Assembly (NCBI GenBank): GCA_017979445.1
Contig: JADQWC010000526.1
Location: forward strand, 831,479-895,478
Source of the DNA: Akebia trifoliata
Taxonomy: Eukaryota > Streptophyta > Magnoliopsida > Ranunculales > Lardizabalaceae
DNA: 64,000 bases
Direction of reading: 5' to 3'
Shown here: one piece after another, positions 1 to 12,069 of the stretch
Layout: every line of letters starts with the position of its first letter
Numbering within the stretch: position 1 is the first letter of the stretch
The notes under the pieces: generated by a model
The model's input: only the letters and a program-made list of their open reading frames with translations
The model's database searches: none
Told to the model about the DNA's origin: nothing
Position numbers and translations under genes: made by a program

Positions 1-310
1 AAATCACGATTTTTTCAAAAAATCGTGTGAAGTTTTTGAAAATATCTTTGATTTTCAAAAATTCACTGTTAATTGTGATTTAATCAACAATTTTTTTTTA
101 AATCACATTATTTTTAACTTTTTTAAGTGTTATTTATCATTTAATACATGAAATACATTTTTTGTACTTAAAAAATATTTTTTATTTTTTAATTTTTTAA
201 TTTATCCAATGTTTTCTCGACTTAATCAACTTTTGCCGACCTTTTCTGAAGCTTTCTATTACCGAATTATTCCCAAACCCCGACTTTATCACTATGCTCA
301 ACACTTTAAC
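1..310. repeat. interspersed repeat, copy 1 of 2
   Basis: AT-rich stretch beginning AAATCACGATTTTTTC. It resembles 25255-25545 in the same order of blocks: AATCACGATT, a tract around TGATTTTTCAAAAA, TTAATTGTGAT, ATCACTTAATAnATGAAATA, then TTTAATTTATCCA and a CGAATT block. It lies in the intron before the first visible exon of the gene at 559-2074, as the other copy lies in an intron of the SNF2 gene. No terminal repeats or coding capacity are seen, so the family type is unknown. Confidence 0.55.
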
Positions 311-558
311 TGTGTGCTTCATGTGTTCATTATTATTATAGGCATGGATATAGGAAATGCATCGAGGCCTCGCCTTTATGCCTACCTTGAGATGGCCTCA
401 AGGCATATGCCCGAAATGCCTTTTTCAATAATGATTTTCAAGTAACTGTTTTGACTGACTTGTGAATAGCAAGTTGATAGGTGTATGTTTGCATACTTGC
501 AAATGGAAAATATGCTCATTTGTACTAGTCTTTCAACTTATGATAGAGCTTTTGACAG

Positions 559-2074
559 GAACTGAACCTTCCATTAAACACATCTTCATGGAGTGAGGAT
601 GAACTCAAGGATCCAAATAAATTGGTTGAGATGACAGTCCTTCTCAATGCTCAGAGAGAAATGGCAGACAAATTCTTGGATGCACAGTGGGAAACAAAAT
701 GGCGCCAAGACAAGGTAAGACTTGAAGTTTCCTAGGTACTATATCTGGGGTCTGATTTGTTTTTCACGTTTACTTATATGTACGAGAGGATCTGCATGTG
801 AATGGTGAGTATTGGTGGTATTCTTGAGAATGCGACCAAGTTTGAATTTCAGCAGTTTTGGAAAGTTTGAGATTTCTTTTTGGTTTCAAGCAAAGTTCTC
901 GTATGCAATTTCCCTTAGGCCAGGACCGAAACTAATGCCAAAACAAAATTTAAAAGCTCTGTTTGCTTGTCTAATTTTTTATGGACGGCCTTATATTTTT
1001 AATGTTACACGATCAAGACTTTACGTAACAAGTACGTGCTTCACTCTAACTTTCAGTTGAATGAGCTACTTCAAGAGAAGATACAACCGTACCTCCAGAG
1101 CATTGACAATGGTGTTCTTCCTCAGCCTATTGTCATGCATCCTCAAAATCAAGATCAAAAGGTTTCTCTCTTCTCTTCATGCCTTCCTCTTATTGTTTCC
1201 ATAATGTTATCTGTTTTCTACTATAAGTACGTAATTGCTAAAATGGCAGATATTCCTTTACAGTATAGATTATGATATGGTTTTCTCGTTGAAAATACGC
1301 TACTCATCCATCCATCTACATTATCTAAAGACTTTCGCATTCATGATCGGTCTTTGTCGGTATAACAATGTCATTCTAGTCATCGAAGGTGTTGAACATG
1401 AACCTTATATACACATTGAAAAAGGGTGTAAGAATCCATGGATCTTTTATTTCATTGATTAACACACTTTATGGATTACTATTCTAAGAATGGGAGCGGA
1501 TCGTAAAATCATAAAGCATGGGATTGGATTAAAATTGATATTCAAATCTCTGGATCATAGGATTGTAAAATACTTTTTTTCATAAATTGAGAAAAAAATG
1601 AATAATTCCCATCGGAATATGTTTAAAATCCTCCATGTATCATCATATAGAATTATATTTTTTGTGTGTTTTCCCTAGTCTTAGGGTAATGGAAATACAC
1701 ACTATTTGCTCAAAAACATAATGATTATGAGACTCCGATACATTTCAGGTCTTACAATTCACAGTTTTGCATAACAATTTAAATGTGGATTGTATGATTC
1801 AAATAAGATTCACTTAGTTTCTTGTATCCAACTTGAATCACAAATCCATAATCAGATTATAGTAATATTGGTGTGGGTACTGTATTTTGTGTTCCGGAAA
1901 TCTCACATTCTTGAAGTTCATATGCTTTTTTGTTTCTCAATTTTAAAATTTTCTTTTTCATTTTCATGAATACTGGAACTTACCCCTAATTTTGATTTAC
2001 TCCAATATCAATAAATTTATTCTTTTTGTACACTACAGAAAAGGAGACGGCAGAAGAGATGGTGGTTGTTTTGA
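559..2074 (+). CDS. 3' end of an unrecognised protein-coding gene (last three exons)
   Basis: Three exons join in frame with canonical sites: 559-714 (52 codons), 1057-1161 (35 codons) and 2039-2074 (11 codons plus TGA). Acceptors read GACAG, TTTCAG and TACAG; donors read AAG|GTAAGA and AAG|GTTTCT. The visible C-terminus is 98 residues. It is charged and helical in character (LLNAQREMADKFLDAQWETK), then a Pro-containing stretch (LPQPIVMHPQNQDQK), and ends in a very basic KRRRQKRWWLF. The basic, Trp-rich tail looks conserved rather than random, but I do not recognise the family with confidence. The gene starts left of the window. About 0.6 kb of untranslated or intergenic sequence follows. Confidence 0.7.
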
Positions 2075-3317
2075 TGAAGTAATCGAACTGCAGGTACTTA
2101 TCATTGCAGAAATTCTTTGTGTGTCTTTATTTTTCCATGTATGATTTCCCTTTCATATATCATCGGTACTGTACATCTTACCCAATGGTTTCTGGCTTTG
2201 CAAGAGCATTCCCATAAGAAACTATCTTCTTTTCCTTTTTTCTCCTTTTAAGGATGCTTATGTGATGTTGGGGAACTGTTTTTCATATAACACAATCAAA
2301 TATGTCAATTTAAATTTCTTATTTGCATCTTATTAAGCCGGTTTTCTTGAATCACATGACAGCATTCAACATTCTTTTTTCTTTTTTTCTTCCACTTTTG
2401 CTGGGAAAACACTTGGTGTTGCCTTGACATTAGCTTATTTTTAACGTGATCAGTAACTCGTAACATCTTTTTCCTGCTCATGAATTAGGATGACCATTTC
2501 GGTGCAAGTGCAACACCATCAGCATTGGATCTGCCCTACCGATTTAACATCCATTATGTTTAGTATTTCTTAAGCCCATTGGTATGCTTAGGTGGCCTAC
2601 TCATCGCACCAACTGTGATGTTGGGTGCTGATTTCTCATTTTGGTGTTTCTCAACCTTCGATTTTGTCTTTTTATCCCACCACTTGAAGACTATTTGCTC
2701 CTTGTAATACAAAAGAATATGGATTTTAAGTGTGTAGGTTGAGTTTCATTTCAGCTACTTAAACAAAGGCTGATAGGTGTACTTTCTTTCTGAATTTCAA
2801 TCAAGAAGGGAAATTTTTTCCAACTTTGCCTTTGGTAGGGAAGTGGGCAGTACATGAATTGAGGGTGCATCGTAAAGTTTTCACAATTTTTGTTATCTAG
2901 GATTTTTGTTTGATAACTTTTAATAGATTTTGTTTCATGAGATGAAGATGAAATGTAATTCGCACTTGATTTCATATTTAGTGTTTTTTCGCTTGAGAAG
3001 GTTTTCATTTTTTTGAACAAATAGAAAGGTAATTAGGTCTCGTTTCCACCCCATTTTTTAGCTTTTTAGAGGTCTTGGACTGAAGTTTTCTTGCAAAGTT
3101 TGAAGATAGATGGGTTTCTGTGGTTAAAAATCGAGGGCTTTGGCTTGGTTGAAGGCTAGGGTATTTTAATCATTTTGAAAAGCTTTATCAATCAGTCGAT
3201 CCGATGTTTATGGGATCAGTCCTGGGTCCAACCCAATCCTTGTTGGATTGATACTAGATCACCCAAATAGAAAGCTTTGTCAATCACTCGATCCGATGCT
3301 TATAGGGTGTAAAAAAT
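2075..3317. other. 3' UTR and intergenic sequence
   Basis: Follows the TGA of the gene ending at 2074. No open frame with coding character was found on either strand. A short direct duplication is present: AAGCTTTATCAATCAGTCGA near 3181 and a near-copy starting AAGCTTTGTCAATCACTCGA near 3272. Confidence 0.5.
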
Positions 3318-3432
3318 ACGAGATGATTTTCATCAAGATACGAGTCAAAAAGCATCTATAGTTAGTACACACTTTCACGTCAGGATGTGTGATATGAGGT
3401 AAAATCTTGAGGTCACTCCAGCACGACTCTTC
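3318..3432 (-). mobile_element. hairpin MITE, family B (partial copy)
   Basis: The right end GAGGTCACTCCAGCACGACTC is the reverse complement of the left end of the copy at 16933 (GAGTCGTGCTGGAGTGACCTC). The interior has the family stem, with CATCTATAGTTAGTACACAC and a CACGTCAGGA block. It is shorter than other copies and probably lacks one end. Non-coding. Confidence 0.65.
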
Positions 3433-4067
3433 TCATATTTATGATGCAAAAAAGACTTGCATATATTCAAGGTATTTTTGTCTCATAACGTTTTTGAGAA
3501 TCGAAACTGATGGGTATCCACGAATATTGACGGTTATATTTCGATTCCACCTATTTTAGAATGGGAATCAGAATTGACAAGAATCAAAATCGAAAAAATA
3601 TAATGCTTCCGATTATAAGTACCTCTAGAATGGACATATTAACGTAAATGCCCAAATTCAATGGACAGAAATTATCAATCAGTCTAATCTTGGTTCATGA
3701 TAAAAATGCTCGATCCAATGGTGGGAAATCATCAATCAGTCTAACATTTTCTTCAATGTGGGTCACACCACAAGAGGATGGTCAACACAATGGGATCCAA
3801 GTATATGCCACGTGTCATTTTTAAATGGAATCATCTTACAATAAAAGTATAGGAATAGTAGATAATTAACGAAGAGTAAACAAACAAATTAGTTTGATAA
3901 CTATAGCTAACAAATTGTAAGAAAAACAAGGAGAAAGAAAGGGGCTTTCTCAGACATGTTGAATATCACGTAAATTACGTTAAGAAATAAAACCAATCCC
4001 AACTAATCAACTTTCTTCTTCTCTTCACCCACAACAACCCACCATTTCATCAAGCTCTCTCTTTCTC

Positions 4068-4463
4068 ATGTGGTGCATGGCTTCTAGGTTCTCCATGATC
4101 CTTCTCATCTTGGCTTTGGCCTTGGTGGTCAACTCGTCGACCATAGCCGATGCCCATTTGGGTGTCACCCATTTTAACATTAGTGCAACTGGGACCGATG
4201 AGCTCGCCTCATTACAAACATGTGATGGTCTTGTGGGGGAGTGCACAAATCAAGACGATGAGTTGATGACGATGGACGCTAATATGATCCGACGATCTCT
4301 ACGTCAACGTCGAAGGTGGATTAGCTATGATGCATTAAGGAGAGATAGGGTACCTTGCAATCGTCGAGGCAGCTCGTATTATGGTTGTGGGAGAGCATCA
4401 AGGGTTAATCCTTATAGGCGTGGGTGCAGCCGCATCACACATTGCCAAAGGTATCTCAAATAA
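4068..4463 (+). CDS. RALF (rapid alkalinization factor) peptide hormone precursor
   Basis: Intronless precursor of 131 residues, or 128 if translation starts at Met4 (4077). RALFs are secreted peptides that act in the apoplast on FERONIA-type receptor kinases, raising extracellular pH and restraining cell growth. Seen in the sequence: a signal peptide at about residues 5-29 (hydrophobic MILLILALALVV); an acidic pro-region; a site-1-protease-type RRSL at 75-78; and a mature peptide beginning near 83. The mature part has the RALF features: WISYDALRR at 84-92, four cysteines (97, 107, 120, 126), and the YYGC and NPYRRGCSRITHC blocks. The family's YISY motif reads WISY here. Two more cysteines (52, 59) lie in the pro-region, as in RALF1-like members. 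Length and architecture are normal and the frame is intact. Class: RALF1/22/23/33-like by S1P site and YISY position. Confidence 0.95.
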   Translation: MWCMASRFSMILLILALALVVNSSTIADAHLGVTHFNISATGTDELASLQTCDGLVGECTNQDDELMTMDANMIRRSLRQRRRWISYDALRRDRVPCNRRGSSYYGCGRASRVNPYRRGCSRITHCQRYLK

Positions 4464-5215
4464 TAAGAGAGTAAAAAAAAAAAAAAAAAAATTATAATTA
4501 CCCTGGAAATTCTTTTTATCTCTTATTCTTCATTTAATATGATTTTTTTTTTTTTGTTATATTTATATTTGATTATGTTTTATGTGAAGTGGGTGCAATA
4601 ACAAAAGCTCATTTGTGTATGGTGTGGAGGAAATAATTTTTTTAGAGAATGGGTTGTAATTTTTTTAAAGATCCATTGAGATATTTAAATTGAATTATTT
4701 TTTGTTTTCTTTTTTAAAGGTTTTTCTATTGCCTCCCTGGATAATGAGGCAATATGACATGCCTCCCTTGATTGAGAAAAAAATTGACTTGCCTCCTTTA
4801 TAGTCGATACTGTGGACCTAAAAACACACATTGAGATTAATTTAATAAAAATATATACAATTAATATACATCAGTTATATATTTCAAAATAAGAAATGAT
4901 TAAAATGGAAAATAAGAAATTATAATTTCAAGATGCAAAAAACTTATATTTTTATTATGTATTAGTTATGGTAGTTTGGAATTAATGCTAAACATGGTCC
5001 AGGGTCAAGAGTAAATCTCACATAACTAATACATAAGTATGACGGATTAATTGAAAATAATCAAAATGCCCTCATCTTAAATCTTCTCTAATAAAAAAAT
5101 CCTTGATTTTTATACCCTTATCTTTGACGTTAAGATTTTACATCTCCTTTAGCATTCAAACTTCAAAAACCACATAGAATTTGGGGGGAAGTAGATGATG
5201 GATTTTTGAGTTAGA
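4464..5215. other. AT-rich intergenic sequence after RALF
   Basis: Begins with the presumed RALF 3' UTR (poly-A tract 4474-4489). A small palindrome with repeated GCCTCC lies at about 4732-4800. Otherwise nothing with coding character or clear element ends. Confidence 0.4.
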
Positions 5216-6236
5216 AAAATCAAGAATTATATATATAATAAAACACAATCGTGGGAGTCACTTGTGGGGAATAAACATCCCCTTTACCGTAGTTATTCTA
5301 ACTTTATTGATTTCCTCATCACCCTTAAATTTTATTGTCTTTCATCTTTTCCTCCCACCCTTCCCCTTTTCAATAGTACTTCTCTAACTTGATTATCTTT
5401 TCTCTTTTACCCTTTAATTCTAAAGATTTTTTAATAATATCTCTCAAATTTTATTTTTTTTCTTCTTTTAACCCTTTAAACCCCAAAGAGGATTTATGTG
5501 TTGTAGGTACGAACGAACTCTAGTATATAATAAGACACAATTGTAGATTCCACTTTTATTATAATTTTGTGGAGTGTACTGTACTCACTTTATTGTCTTT
5601 CATTTTTACCCTTTCAATTTTATTATTTTTCCTTTCATCTCCCCTCATTTTTTTCAACAATATCTCTTTAATTTTACTATCTTTCATCTTTTACCTCATT
5701 TTCAATAATACCTCTTTAATTTTACTATATTTCATCTTTTACCCCTTTGTTATCTTTCTTTATCCCCCATTTCTTAATAATACCTCTCCAATTTTATTAT
5801 TTTTTGTATTTTACCTTTTTAACTTTAATTTTTTTTAATATGCCCCTCTAATTTTTTTTTTCTTTCGTTTTAACCTTCTTGAACTTTAAAGAGGTACAAC
5901 ATGAGTGAACTCTAGTATATATAATAAAATACAACTGTGGAGTATGGACCTAACACTAGTTATAATTATAGAGGATAAATGTCTTCTCCAACTATAGTGG
6001 AGTGATATCCACAATATCCCACATGTTTTGCCTTTTCACCTCACCTCTTCAACTTTATTGCCCACACCCCTATTCTTTCAATAATATCTCTCCAAGTTTA
6101 CTATTTTTTCTCTTTACCCTTTTTTCAATAGTACCTCTTTTTCCAAACAACTTTGAGGTCGTGGGTTCAAGTCCAATTTTAAAAAAAAAAAACTTAATTA
6201 TTTTTTTCGTTTTTACCCCTTAAGCCCAAAGTTGTA
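5216..6236. repeat. pyrimidine-rich large tandem repeat, about three units
   Basis: Three diverged units start at about 5216, 5522 and 5914. Each opens with TAnTATAATAAnAnACAA followed by a TGTGGA-type block, then several hundred bases of T/C-rich sequence built from a short sub-repeat (AATAATACCTCT, TTTTACTAT, TTCATCTTTTACCC). Units are about 306, 392 and 327 bp. Units two and three are each preceded by GAACTCTAGTATAT. Open frames here (for example 5569-5838) are Phe/Leu/Ile-rich translations of the repeat, not genes. Confidence 0.6.
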
Positions 6237-6400
6237 GTCAAAGTGTTTTGTCCTATATAGGCTAAATGTTTTGAAATTGCTGATTTTGGTGAGGATGATC
6301 TCTATGGTGAGGAGATCATCCTCACAAAAGATCAACCCATTCTGAAACTTCTAACCCCATCAAAAGTGGTTACAAAAAACTGAGCAGTCCATGATTCTTC
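6237..6400. mobile_element. MITE family A, half copy
   Basis: Carries the family A hairpin core GATTTTGGTGAGGATGATCT ... AGATCATCCTCAC, followed by CTAACCCCATCAAAAGTGGTT as in the complete copies at 6581 and 17755. Only one arm is present and no matching right terminus was found. Confidence 0.6.
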
Positions 6401-6580
6401 AACTTGAAAATTGGGATTATAAGTTTTAGAATTAGTTGATTTTTTTATGAGATAAATTTTCTCAACATATATTTCATTTTTACAAAAAATTAACTCATTC
6501 CAAAACTTCTAACCCATATAAAACAAAAAATATGGATTTTTTTAGTGGTTTATTGATCTCCATATATATATATATATATG

Positions 6581-6964
6581 GGGAGCGTTCGGCTAACAAT
6601 CTTTACATGACCAAATTTTTTTCCTATGTGACTTAAAAGTTTTAGATTGAGCTAATTTTTTTTGTGTGAGGATGATCTCTATGGTGAGGAAATCATCATC
6701 ACCAAAAATCAGCCGAATTTGAAATTTCTAAGTCCATCAAAAGTGGTTTACAAATTTTTGGTAAAAAAATTTATGATTTGCAATTCTAAAATAATTTTGA
6801 TGGGATTACAAAATTTCAGATTGGACTGATATTTTTGGTAAGGATGATCTCCTCACCATAGAGATATTTCTCACAAAAAATCATCTCAATTCGAAACTTT
6901 TAAGTCACATAGGACAAAATCTTTGTCAGCGTCTTGTCGTCTTAAGATTGTCAGCTGAACGAAA
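6581..6964. mobile_element. MITE family A, complete copy
   Basis: Terminal inverted repeats: left CGTTCGGCTAACAATCTTT (6586-6604), right AAGATTGTCAGCTGAACG (ending 6961). Both arms contain a GGTGAGGATGATCT hairpin pointing inward. The left end abuts a (TA)n run at 6563-6579, like the copy at 17755. No coding capacity. The superfamily is undetermined; insertion into TA repeats suggests a TA-targeting element. Confidence 0.75.
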
Positions 6965-7307
6965 AATCAAGTGATTTTAATTGATTGTTGAAAATGAGGG
7001 CACTTGGGTCGTTTTCGTCAGTCTTTAAGAGTTGGTTGATATCAAAGGGTATGGCATCACTTTGAATAAATAGACATCTCAAGGATTTACCAAAACATGG
7101 AGAAGGTATGCTTACCAAGGAAAAAAAAAAATAGAGAAAAAAAAAAAAAATTGTAAAGGTAGTACCAAAATGATCATGTATCTTGGAAAAATTACTCGAC
7201 TAATTATTATTATTTTTAAATATTTATTAAAAGGGTCATACATTCATTTTATTTGGAACATTAAAAATGATCATACGACTCTTTCATAAATATTTTAAAG
7301 GGTAAAT

Positions 7308-7545
7308 TACTATTTCATGAGATAAAAATAAGTTATTTACAATTCCAACTAATTGCTCATTTTAATTATCAAAATGTGAATGATCACATTTTTGTCAAAC
7401 AAAAATTTCATAAAAATAATGAATTCGAAGGTTTTTAAAGTGTAATTTTGCAGGTTTAAAGTGACTCTTTTCAAATAGTCACTTTAAATCTGTGAAATTA
7501 CCACTCTAAGAGTCTGAATTTGTTATTGTTCAAAGTTTTAGTAAT
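7308..7545. mobile_element. MITE family F, copy 1
   Basis: Left part reads GGTAAATTACTATTTCATGA, then GCTCATTTTAATTATCAAAA. The same order, inverted, forms the right end of the copy at 59440-59712. An inner palindrome (GTTTAAAGTGACT ... AGTCACTTTAAA) lies at about 7454-7491. Edges are approximate. Confidence 0.5.
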
Positions 7546-7930
7546 AAAAAACATACTATGTGATGAAACAGTACATGTCCATCTGTGAAACACGTGGTAT
7601 TGATGTAGATGAAAGGAGTTTATGTTTGAAACGCTGAAGTCTGTCATGTACCCTAAAGTAGATGTTGAACATTAAATTTATTATTTTATGGTTGGGATTT
7701 TGTATTTTTGCATGAGTCACTAAAAATGACTCAAAAAAAAAAAAAGATATTATGTTATAAATAAAAGTTAAAATACAAAAAAAATTCAATTATCAAGATA
7801 AAACATATATCTCGAAGATTCATCACATGCCCCTTAAAATAATTTCTGACCATCGGATTTCTTCTTCTAACCAGGGGTAGAGCTAGTAAAAGAGGAAGTG
7901 GGGGCACTTGTCCCCATAAAATTTTGAGAT

Positions 7931-8097
7931 GAGTCGTACTGGAGTAACATTGAAATGTACATCGTGGGAGACATTTCTAACATGGATGTGTGTCAAAACC
8001 ATAGGTATTTTCTCGATGAAAAACATCTGTGGTGCTAACACACATCCACATGAAAAATGCCCCTCACGATATATATTTTAATGTTATTTTAGCCGTA
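7931..8097 (+). mobile_element. hairpin MITE, family B
   Basis: Starts GAGTCGTACTGGAGTAACAT and ends in a degenerate inverse, AATGTTATTTTAGCC. The central stem pairs GTGTGTCAAAACCATAGGTA with its inverse around ATCTGTGGTGCTAACACACA. Non-coding. Confidence 0.7.
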
Positions 8098-9498
8098 TCC
8101 TTTTTTAAGATACCTTTTATTTTTAATTAATTATATGTCTTATTTGCCCCCACTCCCTCATCCCATTTGCCTCCATCCCTTCACCTCCCTTCGATTTTTT
8201 GAAGATTAAATTGCCTATGGATCAGATCTTCTCTCATAAACTAATTGAAAATGACTTGAATAACCTTTTTTAATTTCTAACAAAAAATACCTAATTTCTC
8301 TCCATAATTATTCGTCTTAAAGATCTTCAAGTGTACCATTAATTATAATTTACCCCCATTACAAAAAAAAACCTGGCTCTACCCTACTTCTTTCGATGAA
8401 TAGAATTTTGTGTTTCTATGAACTAATAGTTTTGAATCATGAAGTATCACGCTCAATGATTGAACCATAAAAGGTTGAACTAGACGTTTCATATTTTTAT
8501 AGTCAAATTAGTGATCTCGACGAGTCGAAGAACACCATACATTGGTGGGCGGTGAGGACCCATATTAACTATCATGAGGTCTTTTCTTGTAGGTAGTACA
8601 GTCATATGATTTTTTTATCTGATTCATTATTCTATGAATTACTGAAAACGAAACGAAGTTCATCTAAATTCAAGATCTAATAAATATAAAATAAAGTAAT
8701 TCAAAATGAATCGTAAAATTATTTTAACAAGTTTTTGGCTCCTGAATAGCCAACTGTCCAATTTAAATCTTCATGAAATATTCAAAATTTATATTTAACA
8801 ATAATGAAACAAACACTCAAACTAAACATTAAGTCTAAATATTTAAAATTATAATTACATCATTCTTTGATCACCATTCATCCAAATAGATCAAAAATCT
8901 TTTAAATCATGATTATGTTTATGTTTTTTCTCACGAAATTAAATGTCGGCAAACGTTTTACATGATTTTTCATTTTTCTAACAACCAAACAAAGCCATAT
9001 AATAATGGTATTCCTTTCAATCACAGACTTACAAGTGTCGTCCAAGAAGTGTTTGTCTTCTAATATGAGTCGCTGTATCGATGGAAGAAAAAGTAATAAA
9101 CTCTTAAGTGGACCAGTTTAAAGGGACTCTACTCCACCACAATTGAGACACGTGGTACATAGATAAAGACGTTTAATCTTTGGCATTGATGTGTGGGGCC
9201 ACTTGTTGGCCATATCGTGGAAAGTTTGAATCAATCCATTTAGTTGAATAGAATTGGTCGTACCAGATAATGGCCCACCAAGTTGACCAATGAAATATCT
9301 TATTGACCGAGTGTTTTTATCCTCGGGTCTTGTTAACGTGTGTCTTAAGTTTACACGTTAAAATGCATTAAATACACCTCAGAAACAAGCACTTAAGGGT
9401 ATTTTGATCAAAATAATATTTTTTAGGACAGTTTTGATACCGAAATCAGATCCCAAGGTATGTTTAATGAACTTTACTGTCTGCCCGACACACTTTAA
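8098..9498. other. gene-free AT-rich sequence
   Basis: No coding frame, element terminus or RNA gene was recognised on either strand. Confidence 0.4.
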
Positions 9499-9652
9499 AA
9501 TGAGTCGTTATGAATTCTACACGATCTGGACACGGTTGACATGGCACGGGGATAAAATTATAGATCTTTTTTGGGATACATAAGAAAAAAGATCTTTGAT
9601 TTTGTGTCTGGGCCACATTAACCGCGTACAGATCGTGTGCATTCATCATTGT
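9499..9652. mobile_element. hairpin MITE, family C
   Basis: Ends read AATGAGTCGTTATGAATTCT (left) and GTGTGCATTCATCATT (right). The centre pairs ATAGATCTTTTTTGGGATAC with AAAAAAGATCTTTGATTTTG. The copies at 42671 and 48062 share the AATGATGAATGCAC end and the AAAGATCTATGG core. An 88-residue frame across it on the minus strand is incidental. Confidence 0.7.
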
Positions 9653-9682
9653 TCTAACAAAATTCTTCTTCCTTGTAGGGTT

Positions 9683-9983
9683 GTAAGTAGATTTACTCAC
9701 AACCCAACGATTATTTAACATGTGGCACAAATGACATTAGCAATGAAAGAGAAATTTTCTCTCTTCTACCGCATTGAATTTTCAAATCCCTATATCAAGT
9801 TCGATTTTTTTTTTTTTTTTTTAATATGAGTTTTTTTTATAAAATCTAGGAACTTGTACAGATAATGTGATAATCTATCGACAGAGGCCGTGCGGTAGGA
9901 GAGAGAAATTTTTTTTTTATAATTTATGTCGTTTGTGCCACATGTCAAGTGATTGTTAGAGTGTGAGCAAAAAAATCAATCTT
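9683..9983. mobile_element. MITE family G with about 75-bp inverted repeats
   Basis: The left arm includes ACATGTGGCACAAATGACAT and GAGAAATTTTCTCTCTTCTA (9696-9770). The right arm includes TAGGAGAGAGAAATTTTTTT and GTCGTTTGTGCCACATGTCA (9896-9970). The arms are imperfect inverse copies around a T-rich loop at 9807-9822. No coding capacity and no clear target duplication. Confidence 0.7.
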
Positions 9984-10459
9984 ACTGACCCACATGTACA
10001 CCCCACAAGTGGGCCATCTCATTTATTGAACTGAACCATATCTTAAGCCTAGATTTCATCAAAAATAATTATGATAAAAGTAGGATATTAAAAGGGAAAA
10101 AACTTCAAAATTTCGATGTAAATCTCTTCATTGGATTACACGTGGTATTATTAAAGAGGTATCCCAAATATTAATGAAAAATAGGGTTTAAAATAAATAC
10201 ACAAAAAACTACGTGTCATAATGGAAAGAGGGTTCTCCCGAAATTTATTGAGGGCTGCCCCATTTCAAAGTTGGACTCATATAAAAGATCCCTTCAAGGG
10301 TAAATAATATTTATGTAAGTTAAAAAATGCTGGAGTGTCAGTTATTCACATTTTCAAATTCGTATGGAAAATTTTTATATGAGATATATTAAGAGAAAGT
10401 ACAGATGATTTTGGATTGTTAAATGAAATACAAATCACAATTTTAATTGAGTTGCGATA

Positions 10460-10610
10460 ATATGATGCTCCTCTTTGACACGCACCCCCATCATAGAACC
10501 GTAGATTTTTTGCCTTGGGATACACAAAAAAAAGATTTATGATTATGCATATCCTGAGACAAATGATCTACGGTTCTATGATTATAATAAGATCCAAACT
10601 TTTTTCTCTT
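10460..10610. mobile_element. hairpin MITE, family C (diverged)
   Basis: Palindromic centre: ATCATAGAACCGTAGATTTT pairs with TGATCTACGGTTCTATGATT, with the family loop GGGATACACAAAAAAAAGAT. Outer ends are poorly kept. Confidence 0.6.
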
Positions 10611-11789
10611 AAGATATCGTATTAATTCAGTTCTAGAGCTTGTCCAAAAGATAATTGTATCGTATATACAAATTATTTTATAACGTACTCGACTAAATAA
10701 TTTTTAATCTTCTATTCCTCACATCCAAAGTCAAGTAATTTATTATTGAGAATGCGGTTACATCTCTACTTTAATTGTGTCCATCGAAGTTCTTTTGGTC
10801 TTTCTCTCATTCTTGTAGGATATTTAATTTGAATATTTCTTCTTGATGGGATTGTAAACAAATCTTCCTCATTTTAACAAAGACTAACGATAATATGACA
10901 CTCTTTATACGTTCTCTGACGTGATAGTGATAGAACCATAGGTTGTTTCCTTGTTGTGGGGTTAGATTCTGATGAAGGTGCTGATGAACTTTACCCTACT
11001 GATCTGAAGTTACTCCTTCCCTCATCACTATTAGTACTGATGTACTACCTGTCAAAAACTCTCTGACGCTCAAGTTAGAGTTGCAGAAGAATAAAGGTTA
11101 TCACTGATTGGACTCTACCCTTCCTTAATCGGCCCAAAAAGATCTCTAAACCTGTGTCAATTTCGCTACTTATAGATCATTCCTCTGAATCAGGATTTCT
11201 TCTTCTCACAAGATGTAATCTCAAAGAATCCCCTGATTACTAGGATCCTAAATAGAATTGGGATCTTTGGGATTGAGTCTACTATTCTAGGGAGATTTGT
11301 TCCGAGATCTTTGGGCTTAACGTGTGCAAATCATGATTACAAATATTCTTTGACCATGCATGCCTTGCTTGGCAAGCTAGGTCTTATCTAGTACTACGTT
11401 GCCGTTCTAGCTAGGCTAGGCGCTTACTATCTTGGCCTGCCTATTGTTGGCCAGCGTTACAAACACTGACTTACGCATGGTACCACTTAACCGACTTAGA
11501 CACATGTACAGTCTGGATAATCGTGCAGTTATTTCCTTCTACACTTGTATATCTAGAAGAAAAAGATTTATGGTTCTTCCACGTCAGGAAGCGTATAAAA
11601 AGCATATGACATGAGTGTTAGATTATCATATCATTATCACTTACACCATCCTACTCCCTTAATTTTTTTATTTTATTTTTTGCTTATCATTAGTATCCCT
11701 ATCCTTCGGGTGAGACTAATCCCACAGTCACACATACCGTCCTCTTGGAATGTCCTACGTGCAATTGGTTGAGTCAAGGGTCTACTGGA
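10611..11789. other. gene-free intergenic sequence
   Basis: Less AT-rich than its flanks around 10920-11600, but no frame here has conserved character. The 60-residue frame at 11432-11614 has no recognisable domain. No element ends identified. Confidence 0.35.
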
Positions 11790-11985
11790 TCCTAGAGGGT
11801 GATTCCATGGAATTCATAGCTTCGTGGGATTTCGAACACTTGACCTACCTTTCTTGGGGATATTATCAAGTTTGGCTTGCCACTAGGCCTATCCCATGAA
11901 ATTCATAGTTTTGTGAGGTTTCGAACACTTGACCTACCCTTCTTGAGGATATTATCAAGCTTGGCTTGCCACTAGGCCAACTCCT
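11790..11985 (-). repeat. tRNA-like SINE fragment, tandem dimer
   Basis: A unit of about 90 bp occurs twice (from about 11802 and 11891). Read on the minus strand each unit has an A-box-like GGCCTAGTGGCAAGCC and a B-box-like GGTCAAGTGTTCGAAA at the spacing expected of a tRNA-derived promoter. No poly-A tail or target duplication is visible, so these are probably head fragments of a SINE. Confidence 0.6.
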
Positions 11986-12069
11986 TGATCATTCACCATT
12001 AAATTAACTTAAAAGGAGAAATCTGAAAAAAGGGCTAGATACTTATAAAGAAAAACAATAATAATTTAT

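Noticed and set aside
5569..5838. 89-residue Phe/Leu/Ile frame resembling a membrane protein
   Set aside because: Translation of T/C-rich tandem repeat; no conserved motif.
11790..11985. tRNA gene
   Set aside because: A- and B-box-like words are present but no cloverleaf with paired acceptor stem; fits SINE heads better.
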